This document shows positions 50,241 to 58,021 of a DNA stretch of 64,000 nt, piece by piece. The stretch's first letter is position 1. Every line of letters begins with the position of its first letter. The stretch comes from Ignavibacteria bacterium (GTDB lineage Bacteria > Bacteroidota > Ignavibacteria > Tepidaquicellales > Tepidaquicellaceae): the NCBI GenBank assembly GCA_016719565.1, contig JADJYU010000003.1, positions 682,001-746,000 of the forward strand, in the 5' to 3' direction. The notes under the pieces were generated by a model. The model saw only the letters and a program-made list of their open reading frames with translations. It had not been told where the DNA came from and did not search any database. The position numbers were made by a program, and so were the translations under genes.

Positions 50241-50603
50241 TTAATTCTTGTAATCTATGTCATACTTAAAAACCTTGTTGACATAATCAGGACTTGTCCA
50301 GAGATTTAGCGAATTAAGCTTTGAATTAACATTTGAGATCAGGTTTTCATTTAAACCTTTTAATCCGGCAAACATTATCCTTCCGTTTTTATCAACAACT
50401 GTGTAAACTGTGACTTTACCACAGAGATCTTTGGTATCATATTTCAGTAACGGTGTTTCAAGCGCTTCCCTTATTTCCTGTACGATTTGTGCGCTCAGAT
50501 CTGTCGATTTATCACCATCTGCTCCGTCTGCTTTTAAAACAGAGACCGATAGTGACATTATCATTGCTGATGAAAGCAATAAATATGTAAATAGTTTTTT
50601 CAT
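50241..50603 (-). CDS. Small secreted protein, TonB C-terminal-like
   Basis: 120 residues. A signal peptide (MKKLFTYLLLSSAMIMSLSV) leads to a helical stretch (AQIVQEIREALETPLLKYDT). A C-terminal half has VTVYTVVDKNGRIMFAGLKG, then LNSLNLWTSPDYVNKVFKYD, whose strand-turn-helix-strand pattern resembles the TonB C-terminal fold. There is no energy-transducing membrane partner nearby. I assign only a secreted, possibly periplasmic protein; the TonB resemblance is inference. Confidence 0.6.
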   Translation of the reverse strand: MKKLFTYLLLSSAMIMSLSVSVLKADGADGDKSTDLSAQIVQEIREALETPLLKYDTKDLCGKVTVYTVVDKNGRIMFAGLKGLNENLISNVNSKLNSLNLWTSPDYVNKVFKYDIDYKN

Positions 50604-50693
50604 TTCTTTACTCCTTATTTTAAATTGGTTTGTAATTGGGACGGACAGCTTATTGTTCGGATTTAAAATGTGTTTGTTTCAGCCGGAATTTTA

Positions 50694-52337
50694 TCAGACG
50701 AAAAGAAGAGTTGTAAAGAATTGAAATGACAATATAGCAGTGAGAAATATGATCACAATTAATATTCCCTCAAATAATCCAAGTAATACCGGAACCGAGT
50801 AATCTACTTTGTATTCATTATTGATCTTACTGTCCATCCAGAAATAGTGAAAGTAATTTATCACAAAAAATCCAACGAATGTAATTACAAATACAAACGG
50901 CACTGATAATAAATTTTTAAAATGAAGCACATTGAATCCATACAAAGGCAGCAGCATGTAACCGCACACTATTCCGATTGATGCTGTAAGTGAAAGTCTG
51001 ATGATCGCAGGCAGTACAGATATTTTGTTTTCTGCATACTTATTGAATATATGAATTTTATCGATCTGAAAGAAAAATGACTTCCGCATTAAGCTTCCGC
51101 AAAAAAGTAAAAACAGCGCCATGAATATTGTGCCGAATAATAGTTCAATATATACAAGCATCAGATGAACATACTCATTCAGAAAACCTTTCAAAAGGAA
51201 AAGCATTGAATAGCCGGTAATTGTAAATATCATCAGAAGTAATGAGAGCCCGTAAATAAACGCTCCCGCAAAGAATATATATGAGACTAATGTGTTAATG
51301 AATAATAATTTTTCCGAGGGTCTGAATATCTTTACAGGATCGGCAAGCGTTTCATATCTCAATTTTAACGACGGATGAAAACCTGATAACTTTTCAAACA
51401 AATTCTGCGCGGTAACTTTCTCACCGGCTTTCTTAAAATAACTGATCATTGTATCAGCAGATTTTAATGAAGCTGCTCTCAGGTCTGCATAATATTCACG
51501 GCTTCGTATCAGCATCCTGAATATCACAAACAGTAAAATAAGCAGCACGGCTACCTGAAGAAACAGATTCAGATAAACTGATATTTTACCCATCAGACTT
51601 AACACAGTAAAATCATTGCTGATGATCCTGCCGGTTATATTTTTTATCAGAGCGTAAAACATAACTGCAGATGCAGTGATCAGCGTAATGAGGAAAGGTG
51701 TTTTCAAAAATGATTCTGCAAAGTATGTCTTTCCTATGTCTTTGTTTTTGATATGTGAATATTCGTGAAGAATAATATTTTCAAACATGTCATAATTTTT
51801 CTTTAACATGATTTTCACAAGTCCCCTGCCCGCCTTGAGATAAATCTTATTTCCGGCTCCGAATACCTGCGCACTGAAATCCTTTATGTTCCCGTTCACA
51901 TAATAATTTAGATTTAATGTTAAACCGGATTTTTTCTTAAGCGCATTGAGCGTTTCAAGGACTTCAGTATCTGAGATCAAAGTCAGATTGTTTTGTCTGA
52001 TGATCTTAGCCGGTTTTCTTCTGTAAATAAAATATGATAAACCGAATATAAATATCACAAATGAAAACTGAATTGCGATCGGCTTTATAAAAAGTAATGC
52101 GTTCCTGTAAAATTCATCCGGGGAAGTGCTGAATACTTTGTCAACATCATAAAATTCCGTGAGGGGAATTATCGATAACGGGGAAGATTCAGTTTCAAAT
52201 AAAAAGGAAGGGATGTAATTGCCGATAATTATTGTAATACCTGTAACTGCAAGCAGAAACAACCGGAATATATTGTCCGTCTCAGGCGGATATTCAAATA
52301 CTTCGCCGTAAGTTAGTGTTGTTTTCTTTTTATCCAA
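50694..52337 (-). CDS. M48-like membrane peptidase
   Basis: 547 residues. Two helices precede a soluble part containing NIILHEYSHIKNKDIGKTYF (HExxH-type HEYSH zinc site). EYYADLRAAS is the downstream acidic zinc ligand region. The second half has six or more membrane helices (FINTLVSYIFFAGAFIYGLS; IVCGYMLLPLYGF). This is an HtpX/M48-type zinc protease fused to a multi-span membrane region, so its substrates may be membrane or periplasmic proteins. It follows a small membrane-helix protein by 4 bases, which suggests they act together. Confidence 0.82.
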   Translation of the reverse strand: MDKKKTTLTYGEVFEYPPETDNIFRLFLLAVTGITIIIGNYIPSFLFETESSPLSIIPLTEFYDVDKVFSTSPDEFYRNALLFIKPIAIQFSFVIFIFGLSYFIYRRKPAKIIRQNNLTLISDTEVLETLNALKKKSGLTLNLNYYVNGNIKDFSAQVFGAGNKIYLKAGRGLVKIMLKKNYDMFENIILHEYSHIKNKDIGKTYFAESFLKTPFLITLITASAVMFYALIKNITGRIISNDFTVLSLMGKISVYLNLFLQVAVLLILLFVIFRMLIRSREYYADLRAASLKSADTMISYFKKAGEKVTAQNLFEKLSGFHPSLKLRYETLADPVKIFRPSEKLLFINTLVSYIFFAGAFIYGLSLLLMIFTITGYSMLFLLKGFLNEYVHLMLVYIELLFGTIFMALFLLFCGSLMRKSFFFQIDKIHIFNKYAENKISVLPAIIRLSLTASIGIVCGYMLLPLYGFNVLHFKNLLSVPFVFVITFVGFFVINYFHYFWMDSKINNEYKVDYSVPVLLGLFEGILIVIIFLTAILSFQFFTTLLFV

Positions 52338-52341
52338 AATA

Positions 52342-52788
52342 TTACTTTCCTAATACAAAGGAAGATATCAGAGAGTCACGTATCTTTAAAGCTGTCTTTT
52401 CATTTACATCAATTTCCCTTAGTTTATTATCGATCAGTCCCGTTATCTTCTCAAGTTGTTCCTTCGACAATGTGAGATTGTCCTCAGGCTGTTTTTTCTT
52501 TTTGGAAAAATATCCTTTCAGCTTTTCTTTAATAGTATCATTCATCTGATCCTTTGCAACTTTTACAACATCAGTAAGAAGATAAGTAACGATCCCGGAA
52601 ACCAGCGTCATTACTACAGGCGTCGCCAGTTCTCCGAATTCCACAAACCCGAATCCGAGCTGCGCATCCTTATCTGTTACGTCTCTTTTAAAATGCGCAT
52701 CGGAAAGTTCATCGAAGTATTCAAGTTCGTCAGGCGATATGTCTTCTATCAATTCTCTGGAAATTTCTTTAGTTATTTCTTCAGTCAT
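52342..52788 (-). CDS. Small protein with one membrane segment, paired with the M48 peptidase
   Basis: 148 residues. The acidic N-terminus (ELIEDISPDELEYFDELSDA) is followed by a single hydrophobic stretch (FGELATPVVMTLVSGIVTYL) and a lysine-rich helical C-terminus (KEKLKGYFSKKKKQPEDN). No family is recognised. Its stop is 4 bases from the peptidase start and it is 30 bases downstream of queG. The acidic head, membrane anchor and basic tail would suit a regulator or substrate of the peptidase, but this is inference from position only. Confidence 0.6.
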   Translation of the reverse strand: MTEEITKEISRELIEDISPDELEYFDELSDAHFKRDVTDKDAQLGFGFVEFGELATPVVMTLVSGIVTYLLTDVVKVAKDQMNDTIKEKLKGYFSKKKKQPEDNLTLSKEQLEKITGLIDNKLREIDVNEKTALKIRDSLISSFVLGK

Positions 52789-52818
52789 GATATTGTATTT
52801 TTTGTTTATAAATTTGTC

Positions 52819-53751
52819 TTAGGAAATTTCTTCACCGGCTTTTTTTAAATTTCTCTGCCATCCCTTGTATTTGGTTCTCTTCACTGGCGTTCCGTTAAAT
52901 GTATTATTAAAATCATCTTCGCTTAAGCCGTTCAGTTCGTCGTAAGTTTTATTGAAATGTCCCGGTGACGGATAGAAATTTTCATCATTAGTAAAAAATT
53001 TGTTTCTCGTGAACGGACATACTTCCTGACAAATATCACAGCCGAATATCCATCCGTTCAGATTTAAATCTGCGGGAATATCTCCTCTGTTTTCAATGGT
53101 CTGATAAGATATGCATAAGTTTGAATCGATATTATAATCTTTAAATAGCGCTCCCGTCGGACAGGCTTCAATGCATAAGTTGCAAGAACCGCACAGATCT
53201 TCAACCGGCTTATCATAATTCAGTTCTCTGTTTATAAAGATCGTCGCTATAAAAAAATAACTTCCGAATTCTTTATTTATTACGTTTGTATTTTTCCCTA
53301 TCCATCCTATACCGGATCTCTGAGCCCAGACCTTGTCCATCACAGGTCCGTCGTCTATATAGGATTTTGTTCTGATATCGGTCTCAAGTTTTTCAATTTC
53401 CATGCAAAGCTGTTTCAGTTTCTTTTTCAGTATCTTATGGTAATCTCTTTTTCCCCATGCGTATCTTGAGATCTTAGGTATCTGAATATTTTCATTATGC
53501 TCCGCAGGAGTGTCATAAAAATAAGCAAGCGAGATCACGCTTTTGACATCTTCAAGAATTAAAGACGGGTCTCTTCTTTTTTCAAAGCTGTTATGCATCC
53601 ACTGCATCCCTGCGTTCAATCCTTTGTCCAGCCACATTCTCAGAAAGCCGGATTCTTCCTTAAGTATTTCATACCCGGAAAAACCTGTTTTTATAAATCC
53701 CGCCTCCGCGCACATTTGCTTTATTGCAATTGAAAGTCTGTCATTCAGCAT
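52819..53751 (-). CDS. queG: Epoxyqueuosine reductase
   Basis: About 310 residues from MLNDRLSIAIKQM; further starts at 53757, 53760 and 53793 exist in the same frame. KISRYAWGKRDYHKILKKKL and VAQRSGIGWIGKN-like WAQRSGIGWIGKNTNVI are cobalamin-binding family blocks. CGSCNLCIEACPTGAL and CDICQEVCPF bind two [4Fe-4S] clusters. It makes the last step of queuosine in tRNA anticodons. The HEAT-repeat C-terminus of longer QueG proteins is absent. It overlaps the Rieske gene by 11 bases and is translationally coupled to it. Confidence 0.94.
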   Translation of the reverse strand: MLNDRLSIAIKQMCAEAGFIKTGFSGYEILKEESGFLRMWLDKGLNAGMQWMHNSFEKRRDPSLILEDVKSVISLAYFYDTPAEHNENIQIPKISRYAWGKRDYHKILKKKLKQLCMEIEKLETDIRTKSYIDDGPVMDKVWAQRSGIGWIGKNTNVINKEFGSYFFIATIFINRELNYDKPVEDLCGSCNLCIEACPTGALFKDYNIDSNLCISYQTIENRGDIPADLNLNGWIFGCDICQEVCPFTRNKFFTNDENFYPSPGHFNKTYDELNGLSEDDFNNTFNGTPVKRTKYKGWQRNLKKAGEEIS

Positions 53752-54118
53752 CTGCATCATTTTTTTTAAGATCAGTATCAAATTTAAAATCAAACCGTTT
53801 TTCCTCAGGGATTTTCACAAACAAATAATCGCCTTCCGTCCTGTGTTCAAACGTCCTGAGCCTGCAGCCCTGCTTTGTCGGCTGCTCGCCTGTCTTTATG
53901 TTGAATCTGAATCCGTGAACCGGACATGAAATATACCCCTCTTCTATGTAACCGTCATACATCTGCGAAGTGTGATTGTGAGGACATATATTATCCACTA
54001 CATAGATCTCCCCGTCCGCTTTAAATACAGCTATCTCATTCTCGTCGTCGAGTTCAAACCGCCTGCCTTTCCTGTTATAGATTTCTGATACTTTGCAGAT
54101 CTTTTTGTAATTTTCCAT
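53741..54118 (-). CDS. Rieske [2Fe-2S] protein
   Basis: 125 residues. VDNICPHNHTSQMYDG carries the Cys-x-His pair of the first Rieske box and GYISCPVHGFRFNIKTGE the second. It has no signal or membrane helix and resembles small cytoplasmic Rieske ferredoxins that feed electrons to oxygenases or reductases. Its coupling to queG raises the idea that it donates electrons to epoxyqueuosine reductase. That is inference; QueG normally uses ferredoxin or flavodoxin. Confidence 0.88.
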   Translation of the reverse strand: MENYKKICKVSEIYNRKGRRFELDDENEIAVFKADGEIYVVDNICPHNHTSQMYDGYIEEGYISCPVHGFRFNIKTGEQPTKQGCRLRTFEHRTEGDYLFVKIPEEKRFDFKFDTDLKKNDADAE

Positions 54119-54213
54119 TTAATAATATTGAGTAATAATAAGCAGATTATTATTTAAATAAAGTTTAAAAGTTTGACCGTTGTACCCCCGTTTGTATCCA
54201 TTGAGACAGCATG

Positions 54214-54329
54214 TCCGAAAACATTTGAAATTACCTCAAAGGCTCGAAGGCTTAAAGTTAAAATTTTTAAAAACAATATTCTTCGAGCCTTTGAGTCTTT
54301 GAGGTAGGCAGAAAGAGTTTGTTTTCGGA
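54214..54329. repeat. Nested inverted repeat
   Basis: An inner 15-bp perfect stem (CTCAAAGGCTCGAAG at 54235 and CTTCGAGCCTTTGAG at 54281) lies inside an outer 9-bp stem (TCCGAAAAC at 54214, GTTTTCGGA at 54321). There is no T run, so it is not a normal terminator. A shortened relative of the right flank (CTTTGAGG...AAGAGTTTGTTT) recurs near 55203. Confidence 0.7.
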
Positions 54330-54478
54330 AAGTCTGCTACTGCCGGGGATTTCTCAAAAAAAGTATCTTAAGTTCAGCTTAACTTTATTGGTTATATATG
54401 ATTTACTGTGGAAATATTTTGAATACCAATTCTGCCGCTAAGGTTTGAAAATGTTTTAAAAAAACAAAACAAAATGGT

Positions 54479-54679
54479 TGTCATTCCCGCGTGCTCCTGG
54501 CGGGAATCCAGTCATAAAACGTACTCATTTTAACAAATTCGAATCAAGCAGATCTTCCGTTCATCCGATTTCAAAAAACAAATTATTCTATTCAGGATTT
54601 TCCTTTCAATCAATGTATTCATATAGTCATTATTTAAAATTCCTGATTGGATTCCCGCCAGGAGCACGCGGGAATGACA
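54479..54679. repeat. 201-base element bounded by 32-base perfect inverted repeats
   Basis: The left arm 54479-54510 and right arm 54648-54679 are exact reverse complements. Each arm is itself palindromic (ATTCCCGC...GCGGGAAT). The 137-base interior has no real gene. The form is that of a small non-autonomous mobile element (MITE). Confidence 0.85.
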
Positions 54680-54794
54680 AATGTATTTTTTAAATTTGTG
54701 AAAATATATTTCAAAATATTAAATGAGACCCACTGCAATTCATATAGAACCACTTTAATTTAAATACCTAATGTTTTGGACTGATGTATGTATT

Positions 54795-54834
54795 TCCCCC
54801 GGCGGAGTCTCCCGCTCTTTGGGACTCCGACGGT
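54795..54834. repeat. REP-like palindrome, single copy
   Basis: This copy of the palindrome family at 46894-47580 is in the type-A orientation: GGCGGAGTC with GGGACTCCGACGG around the CTCTTT loop. It is solitary. The spacer 54680-54794 holds nothing else I recognise. Confidence 0.85.
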
Positions 54835-54872
54835 ATAGCAACTAATGGTATCTGTTAAACTATCTATTATGA

Positions 54873-55074
54873 CCGCCTTTGAAAAATTGCCGAAAGAATT
54901 CATAATCAATTGCGTCAATAAAATTTCCCTGTCCGAGAAATTTGCGCAGCAAATTTTGAGTTGGAAATTTTATAGCAATTGTGCAATGAATTCCGGCAAT
55001 TTTGCAACAGCGGAGATTTTTCTTTGGTTCTTTCTTTTGATCTCTCAAAAGAAAGAACGTAAAGTGCAGCTTAT
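54873..55074. repeat. Dispersed 200-base repeat, copy 1
   Basis: The sequence from CCGCCTTTGAAAAATTGCCG to GCAGCTTAT recurs at 61760-62000 with high identity. It contains two long hairpins. One links AAAATTGCCGnnnGAATTCAT to its complement about 100 bases later. The other is a 14-bp perfect stem, GTTCTTTCTTTTGA/TCAAAAGAAAGAAC, with loop TCTC (55027-55058). A third fragment of the start recurs at 55160-55201. Confidence 0.85.
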
Positions 55075-55159
55075 CTCTAATTTACATACCTAATAATACA
55101 GGTAGCTGCGCCAAACTTAATACAATTTTTAATTTAATCTTCAAAACTTTTTAGCATAA

Positions 55160-55201
55160 CCGCCTTTGAAATATTGCCGAAAGAATTCATAAGCAATTGC
55201 G
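55160..55201. repeat. Partial copy of the dispersed 200-base repeat
   Basis: It matches the first 42 bases of the copies at 54873 and 61760 (CCGCCTTTGAAATATTGCCG..., then GAATTCATAAGCAATTGCG) and then stops. Bases 55075-55159 carry no other feature I can name. Confidence 0.75.
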
Positions 55202-55235
55202 CCTTTGAGGCAGACATTAAGAGTTTGTTTAACAT

Positions 55236-55275
55236 AAAAAAAACTTCTCACCGGTTTACCCAATGAGAAGTTTTT
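55236..55275 (-). terminator. Intrinsic terminator after the STAS gene
   Basis: On the minus strand AAAAACTTCTCA pairs with TGAGAAGTTTTT around a 13-nt loop with a further T run. It ends the ribF-rpsO-pnp-STAS transcript. Confidence 0.9.
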
Positions 55276-55295
55276 ATATAGTAAAGATAGGAATG

Positions 55296-55601
55296 TTATT
55301 TTATTTCAAAGACTCTGTCAAGTCTTGCGATCTTCATAAGTTCTTCAACGTTTTTATTTACATTTATCAGCATGAGTTTTCTGTTCTTATCCCTTTCTAT
55401 TCTTTCTGAAAAAAGAAGTACGGATAATCCCGAGCTGTCACACTTTGTAACGTCTTTAAGATCAATGATGAACTGATTAGTGATCTCCTTCTGCAGAAAT
55501 ACCAGCTCTGTTTTCAATTGAGCCGCAATACTCTGATCAAGCGATTTAGCTTCCAGTTTGAATATTGTCTTGTCTTCCTGCTTGTCTATTTCAAATTTCA
55601 T
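55296..55601 (-). CDS. STAS-domain anti-sigma factor antagonist
   Basis: 101 residues, a lone STAS domain. FIIDLKDVTKCDSSGLSVLL contains the serine of the conserved DSSGL that an RsbW-type kinase phosphorylates, and LMLINVNKNVEELMKIARLD is the C-terminal helix. It should release a sigma factor by binding the anti-sigma kinase, of which 6996..7400 is a candidate. Its ATG overlaps the pnp stop (TAATG), so it is translationally coupled to pnp, an uncommon arrangement. Confidence 0.9.
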   Translation of the reverse strand: MKFEIDKQEDKTIFKLEAKSLDQSIAAQLKTELVFLQKEITNQFIIDLKDVTKCDSSGLSVLLFSERIERDKNRKLMLINVNKNVEELMKIARLDRVFEIK

Positions 55602-56800
55602 TATGCGTTTTCCTTTGGTTTAACCGGCGCAGGTTCTTTCGGTAACAAGATCTTTCTGCTTAATTTTAATTTTCCGGAATCATCTATTCCAAGCAGTTTC
55701 ACCTGAACCTTCTGACCGAATTTTAAAACGTCCTCTACTTTGAGAACTCTCTTGTTGTCAATTTCTGAAATGTGAAGAAGTCCTTCCTTACCCGGAAGTA
55801 TTTCTATAAACGCTCCGAAATCTTTTATTCCTTTCACAGTGCCGTCGTAGATCTTTCCTATTTCAGGAACTTCAGTAAGTCCTGCGATCATTTTTCTTGC
55901 GATCTCCGCCTGCGTATGATCCACAGCCGCGATCGTTACTTTACCTTCATCGTCAATATCGATCTCCGCTCCGGATTCAGCTATAATGCTTCTGATAGTC
56001 TTTCCTCCCGGTCCGATCACTGCTCCTATCATATCTCTCGGAACCATCATAGAATAAAGGTGCGGTGCATATCTTGAAATGGATTCTCTTGCTGTGGTCA
56101 GTGTTCCGCTCATCACATTCAGAATATGAAGTCTTCCTTCCTTTGCCTGATTAAGAGCCTGCTCCATTACATCAAAAGAAATTCCCCTGATCTTAATGTC
56201 CATCTGAATTGCAGTAATGCCGTCGGCTGTACCTGCAACTTTGAAATCCATATCTCCGAAGTGATCCTCATCACCGAGTATATCCGAAAGTATGGCGACC
56301 TTATCATTTTCTTTAATAAGTCCCATTGCAATTCCCGCAACAGGTTTTTTCAATTTCACGCCGGCATCCATTAACGCAAGCGAACCCGCGCAGACAGTTG
56401 CCATTGATGATGAACCGTTTGATTCAAGTATGTCTGAAACTATTCTTATTGAATATGGAAAATCATCGTCATTCGGCAGTAAATTTTTAAGCGATCTTTC
56501 AGCAAGATTTCCGTGACCGATCTCTCTTCTTCCCGGTCCGGGTCTGCCGCCGACTTCTCCCGTACTGAACGGAGGGAAGTTATAGTGCAGCATAAATCTT
56601 TTAGTTGTCATTTCTTTCAAACCTTCTATCATCTGCTCGTCTCTTTTTGTGCCAAGCGTTACTGTCGTAAGACTCTGCGTCTGACCTCTTGTAAAAAGCG
56701 CTGAACCGTGTGTCCTCGGTAAAATTCCGACTTCACAGGTAATGTCCCTGATATCCGTAAATCCTCTTCCGTCAAGTCTTTTGCTTCCGTCAAGCGCCAT
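55601..56800 (-). CDS. pnp: Polynucleotide phosphorylase, C-terminal part of a frameshifted gene
   Basis: 399 residues as read from the first ATG. The correct frame continues back to about 56846 with IGNIIHDIQYDILRAMALDG, the canonical joining sequence. It holds the second RNase PH domain (EMTTKRFMLHYNFPPFSTGE; GRREIGHGNLAERSL), a KH domain (IGAVIGPGGKTIRSIIAESG) and an S1 domain (YDGTVKGIKDFGAFIEILPG). PNPase degrades RNA phosphorolytically with the degradosome. It is cut off from the N-terminal half by a one-base change in an A6 run, so the protein would not form as shown. Confidence 0.85.
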   Translation of the reverse strand: MALDGSKRLDGRGFTDIRDITCEVGILPRTHGSALFTRGQTQSLTTVTLGTKRDEQMIEGLKEMTTKRFMLHYNFPPFSTGEVGGRPGPGRREIGHGNLAERSLKNLLPNDDDFPYSIRIVSDILESNGSSSMATVCAGSLALMDAGVKLKKPVAGIAMGLIKENDKVAILSDILGDEDHFGDMDFKVAGTADGITAIQMDIKIRGISFDVMEQALNQAKEGRLHILNVMSGTLTTARESISRYAPHLYSMMVPRDMIGAVIGPGGKTIRSIIAESGAEIDIDDEGKVTIAAVDHTQAEIARKMIAGLTEVPEIGKIYDGTVKGIKDFGAFIEILPGKEGLLHISEIDNKRVLKVEDVLKFGQKVQVKLLGIDDSGKLKLSRKILLPKEPAPVKPKENA

Positions 56801-56805
56801 TGCTC

Positions 56806-57714
56806 TCAGTATATCATACTGTATATCATGAATAATATTTCCGATCTTTTTTCCTGCTCAGGATATTTTTCCGTAAGCGCGGTTACAGCTTTATCAAATA
56901 TCTCTCTGTTCTTAAGACTTCTTTCCTCTTTTGATAATACAGTATGCGTTACGTTTTTAATATCATCGGCGCAAAGAGCTGTTACTTCTGCTGTAATTTC
57001 AGAATCATCTTCTTCCGGAAGAAGTTCTCTTTTGGTTTTTCCGCATTCTGCGGCAAACTCAAGCTGGAATGTGCAAAGCTCTGCAATGAATTTATGTCCG
57101 AATTTAATTGCATCTATAATTTCAGATTCGGAGATCTCTCTGGCTTCACCTTCCACCATCATTATCGAATCAACTGTTCCGGCAATGGTAATATCAAAAT
57201 CACCTTCTTCGATCTGCTTGTGAGTTGGATTTACTATGAACTCACCATTGATGCGCGTTACTCTTACTTCAGAGATCGGCGTGTCAAATGGAATGTCGGA
57301 AATTAGTAATGCAGCTGAACCACCGGTAGCGGCTAATACATCAGTATCGTTTTCTCCGTCTGAAGAATACACCGAACATAAAAGCTGAACTTCATTAAAA
57401 AAACCTTCCGGGAACATTGGTCTTATCGGTCTGTCTATTAATCTTGAAGAAAGTATTTCTTTCTCAGTAGGTCTTCCTTCCCTTTTAAAAAATCCTCCGG
57501 GTATCTTTCCGGCTGACGCTGTCTTTTCCCTGTAATCAACTGTCAGTGGGAAAAAATCCTGACCGGGTTTTGCAGTGTCTGCTGCTGTAACTGTACACAG
57601 TACATAATTATCACCGACTGAAACCCATACCGCTCCGTTAGCCTGTTTTGCAAGCTTTCCTGACTCAAGTGTTAACGTTTTCCCGCCAATTTCTATACTT
57701 TTTGTAATTGTCAT
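56806..57714 (-). CDS. pnp: Polynucleotide phosphorylase, N-terminal part of a frameshifted gene
   Basis: 302 residues. ESGKLAKQANGAVWVSVGDN, VDYREKTASAGKIPGGFFKR and LIDRPIRPMFPEGFFNEVQL are conserved in the first RNase PH domain. The helical linker (about 235-300) runs to PEQEKRSEILF, where homology is lost. Adding one A to the A6 run at 56847-56852 restores EKKIGNIIHDIQYDIL and joins 55601..56800 into a full protein of about 704 residues. The order rpsO-pnp with a 12-base gap is standard. An essential-type gene is unlikely to be truly dead, so error or slippage must be considered. Confidence 0.85.
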   Translation of the reverse strand: MTITKSIEIGGKTLTLESGKLAKQANGAVWVSVGDNYVLCTVTAADTAKPGQDFFPLTVDYREKTASAGKIPGGFFKREGRPTEKEILSSRLIDRPIRPMFPEGFFNEVQLLCSVYSSDGENDTDVLAATGGSAALLISDIPFDTPISEVRVTRINGEFIVNPTHKQIEEGDFDITIAGTVDSIMMVEGEAREISESEIIDAIKFGHKFIAELCTFQLEFAAECGKTKRELLPEEDDSEITAEVTALCADDIKNVTHTVLSKEERSLKNREIFDKAVTALTEKYPEQEKRSEILFMIYSMIY

Positions 57715-57726
57715 TTATTCAATATA

Positions 57727-58000
57727 TTATTTTCTTATCTCTAATTCTTTTATGATAGTTCTGTATCTCTGAACATCTTTGTTCTCCAGATATCTTAAAA
57801 GTTTTCTTCTCTTACCGACCATCTTAAGCAATCCTCTTCTTGAGTGATTGTCTTTTTTTATGTTTGTTGAAATGGTCTGCTGACAGTTCATTAATCCTCT
57901 TTGTGAGAATTGCAACCTGAACTTCAGGCTTTCCGGAATCCTTATCGGAATTTCCGAATTTTGTTACTAACTCCTGCTTCTTTTCTTTTGATAAAGGCAT
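57727..58000 (-). pseudogene. rpsO: 30S ribosomal protein S15, frameshifted
   Basis: From ATG 58000 the frame reads [20 protein letters not shown], then [20 protein letters not shown] and NKHKK, then goes wrong after an A7 run (57853-57859). Removing one A gives [20 protein letters not shown] and [20 protein letters not shown] to the stop at 57727, a full 90-residue S15. A shifted open frame covers the end (57727..57915) but starts with unrelated residues. S15 binds 16S rRNA and helps the platform assemble; with ribF and pnp this is the standard neighbourhood. Confidence 0.88.
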
Positions 58001-58021
58001 TTCTGTTTATTTGATTTTTTA

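Noticed and set aside
54478..54693. 71-codon frame within the inverted-repeat element
   Set aside because: It spans both inverted arms and carries no recognisable domain, so it is unlikely to be a gene.
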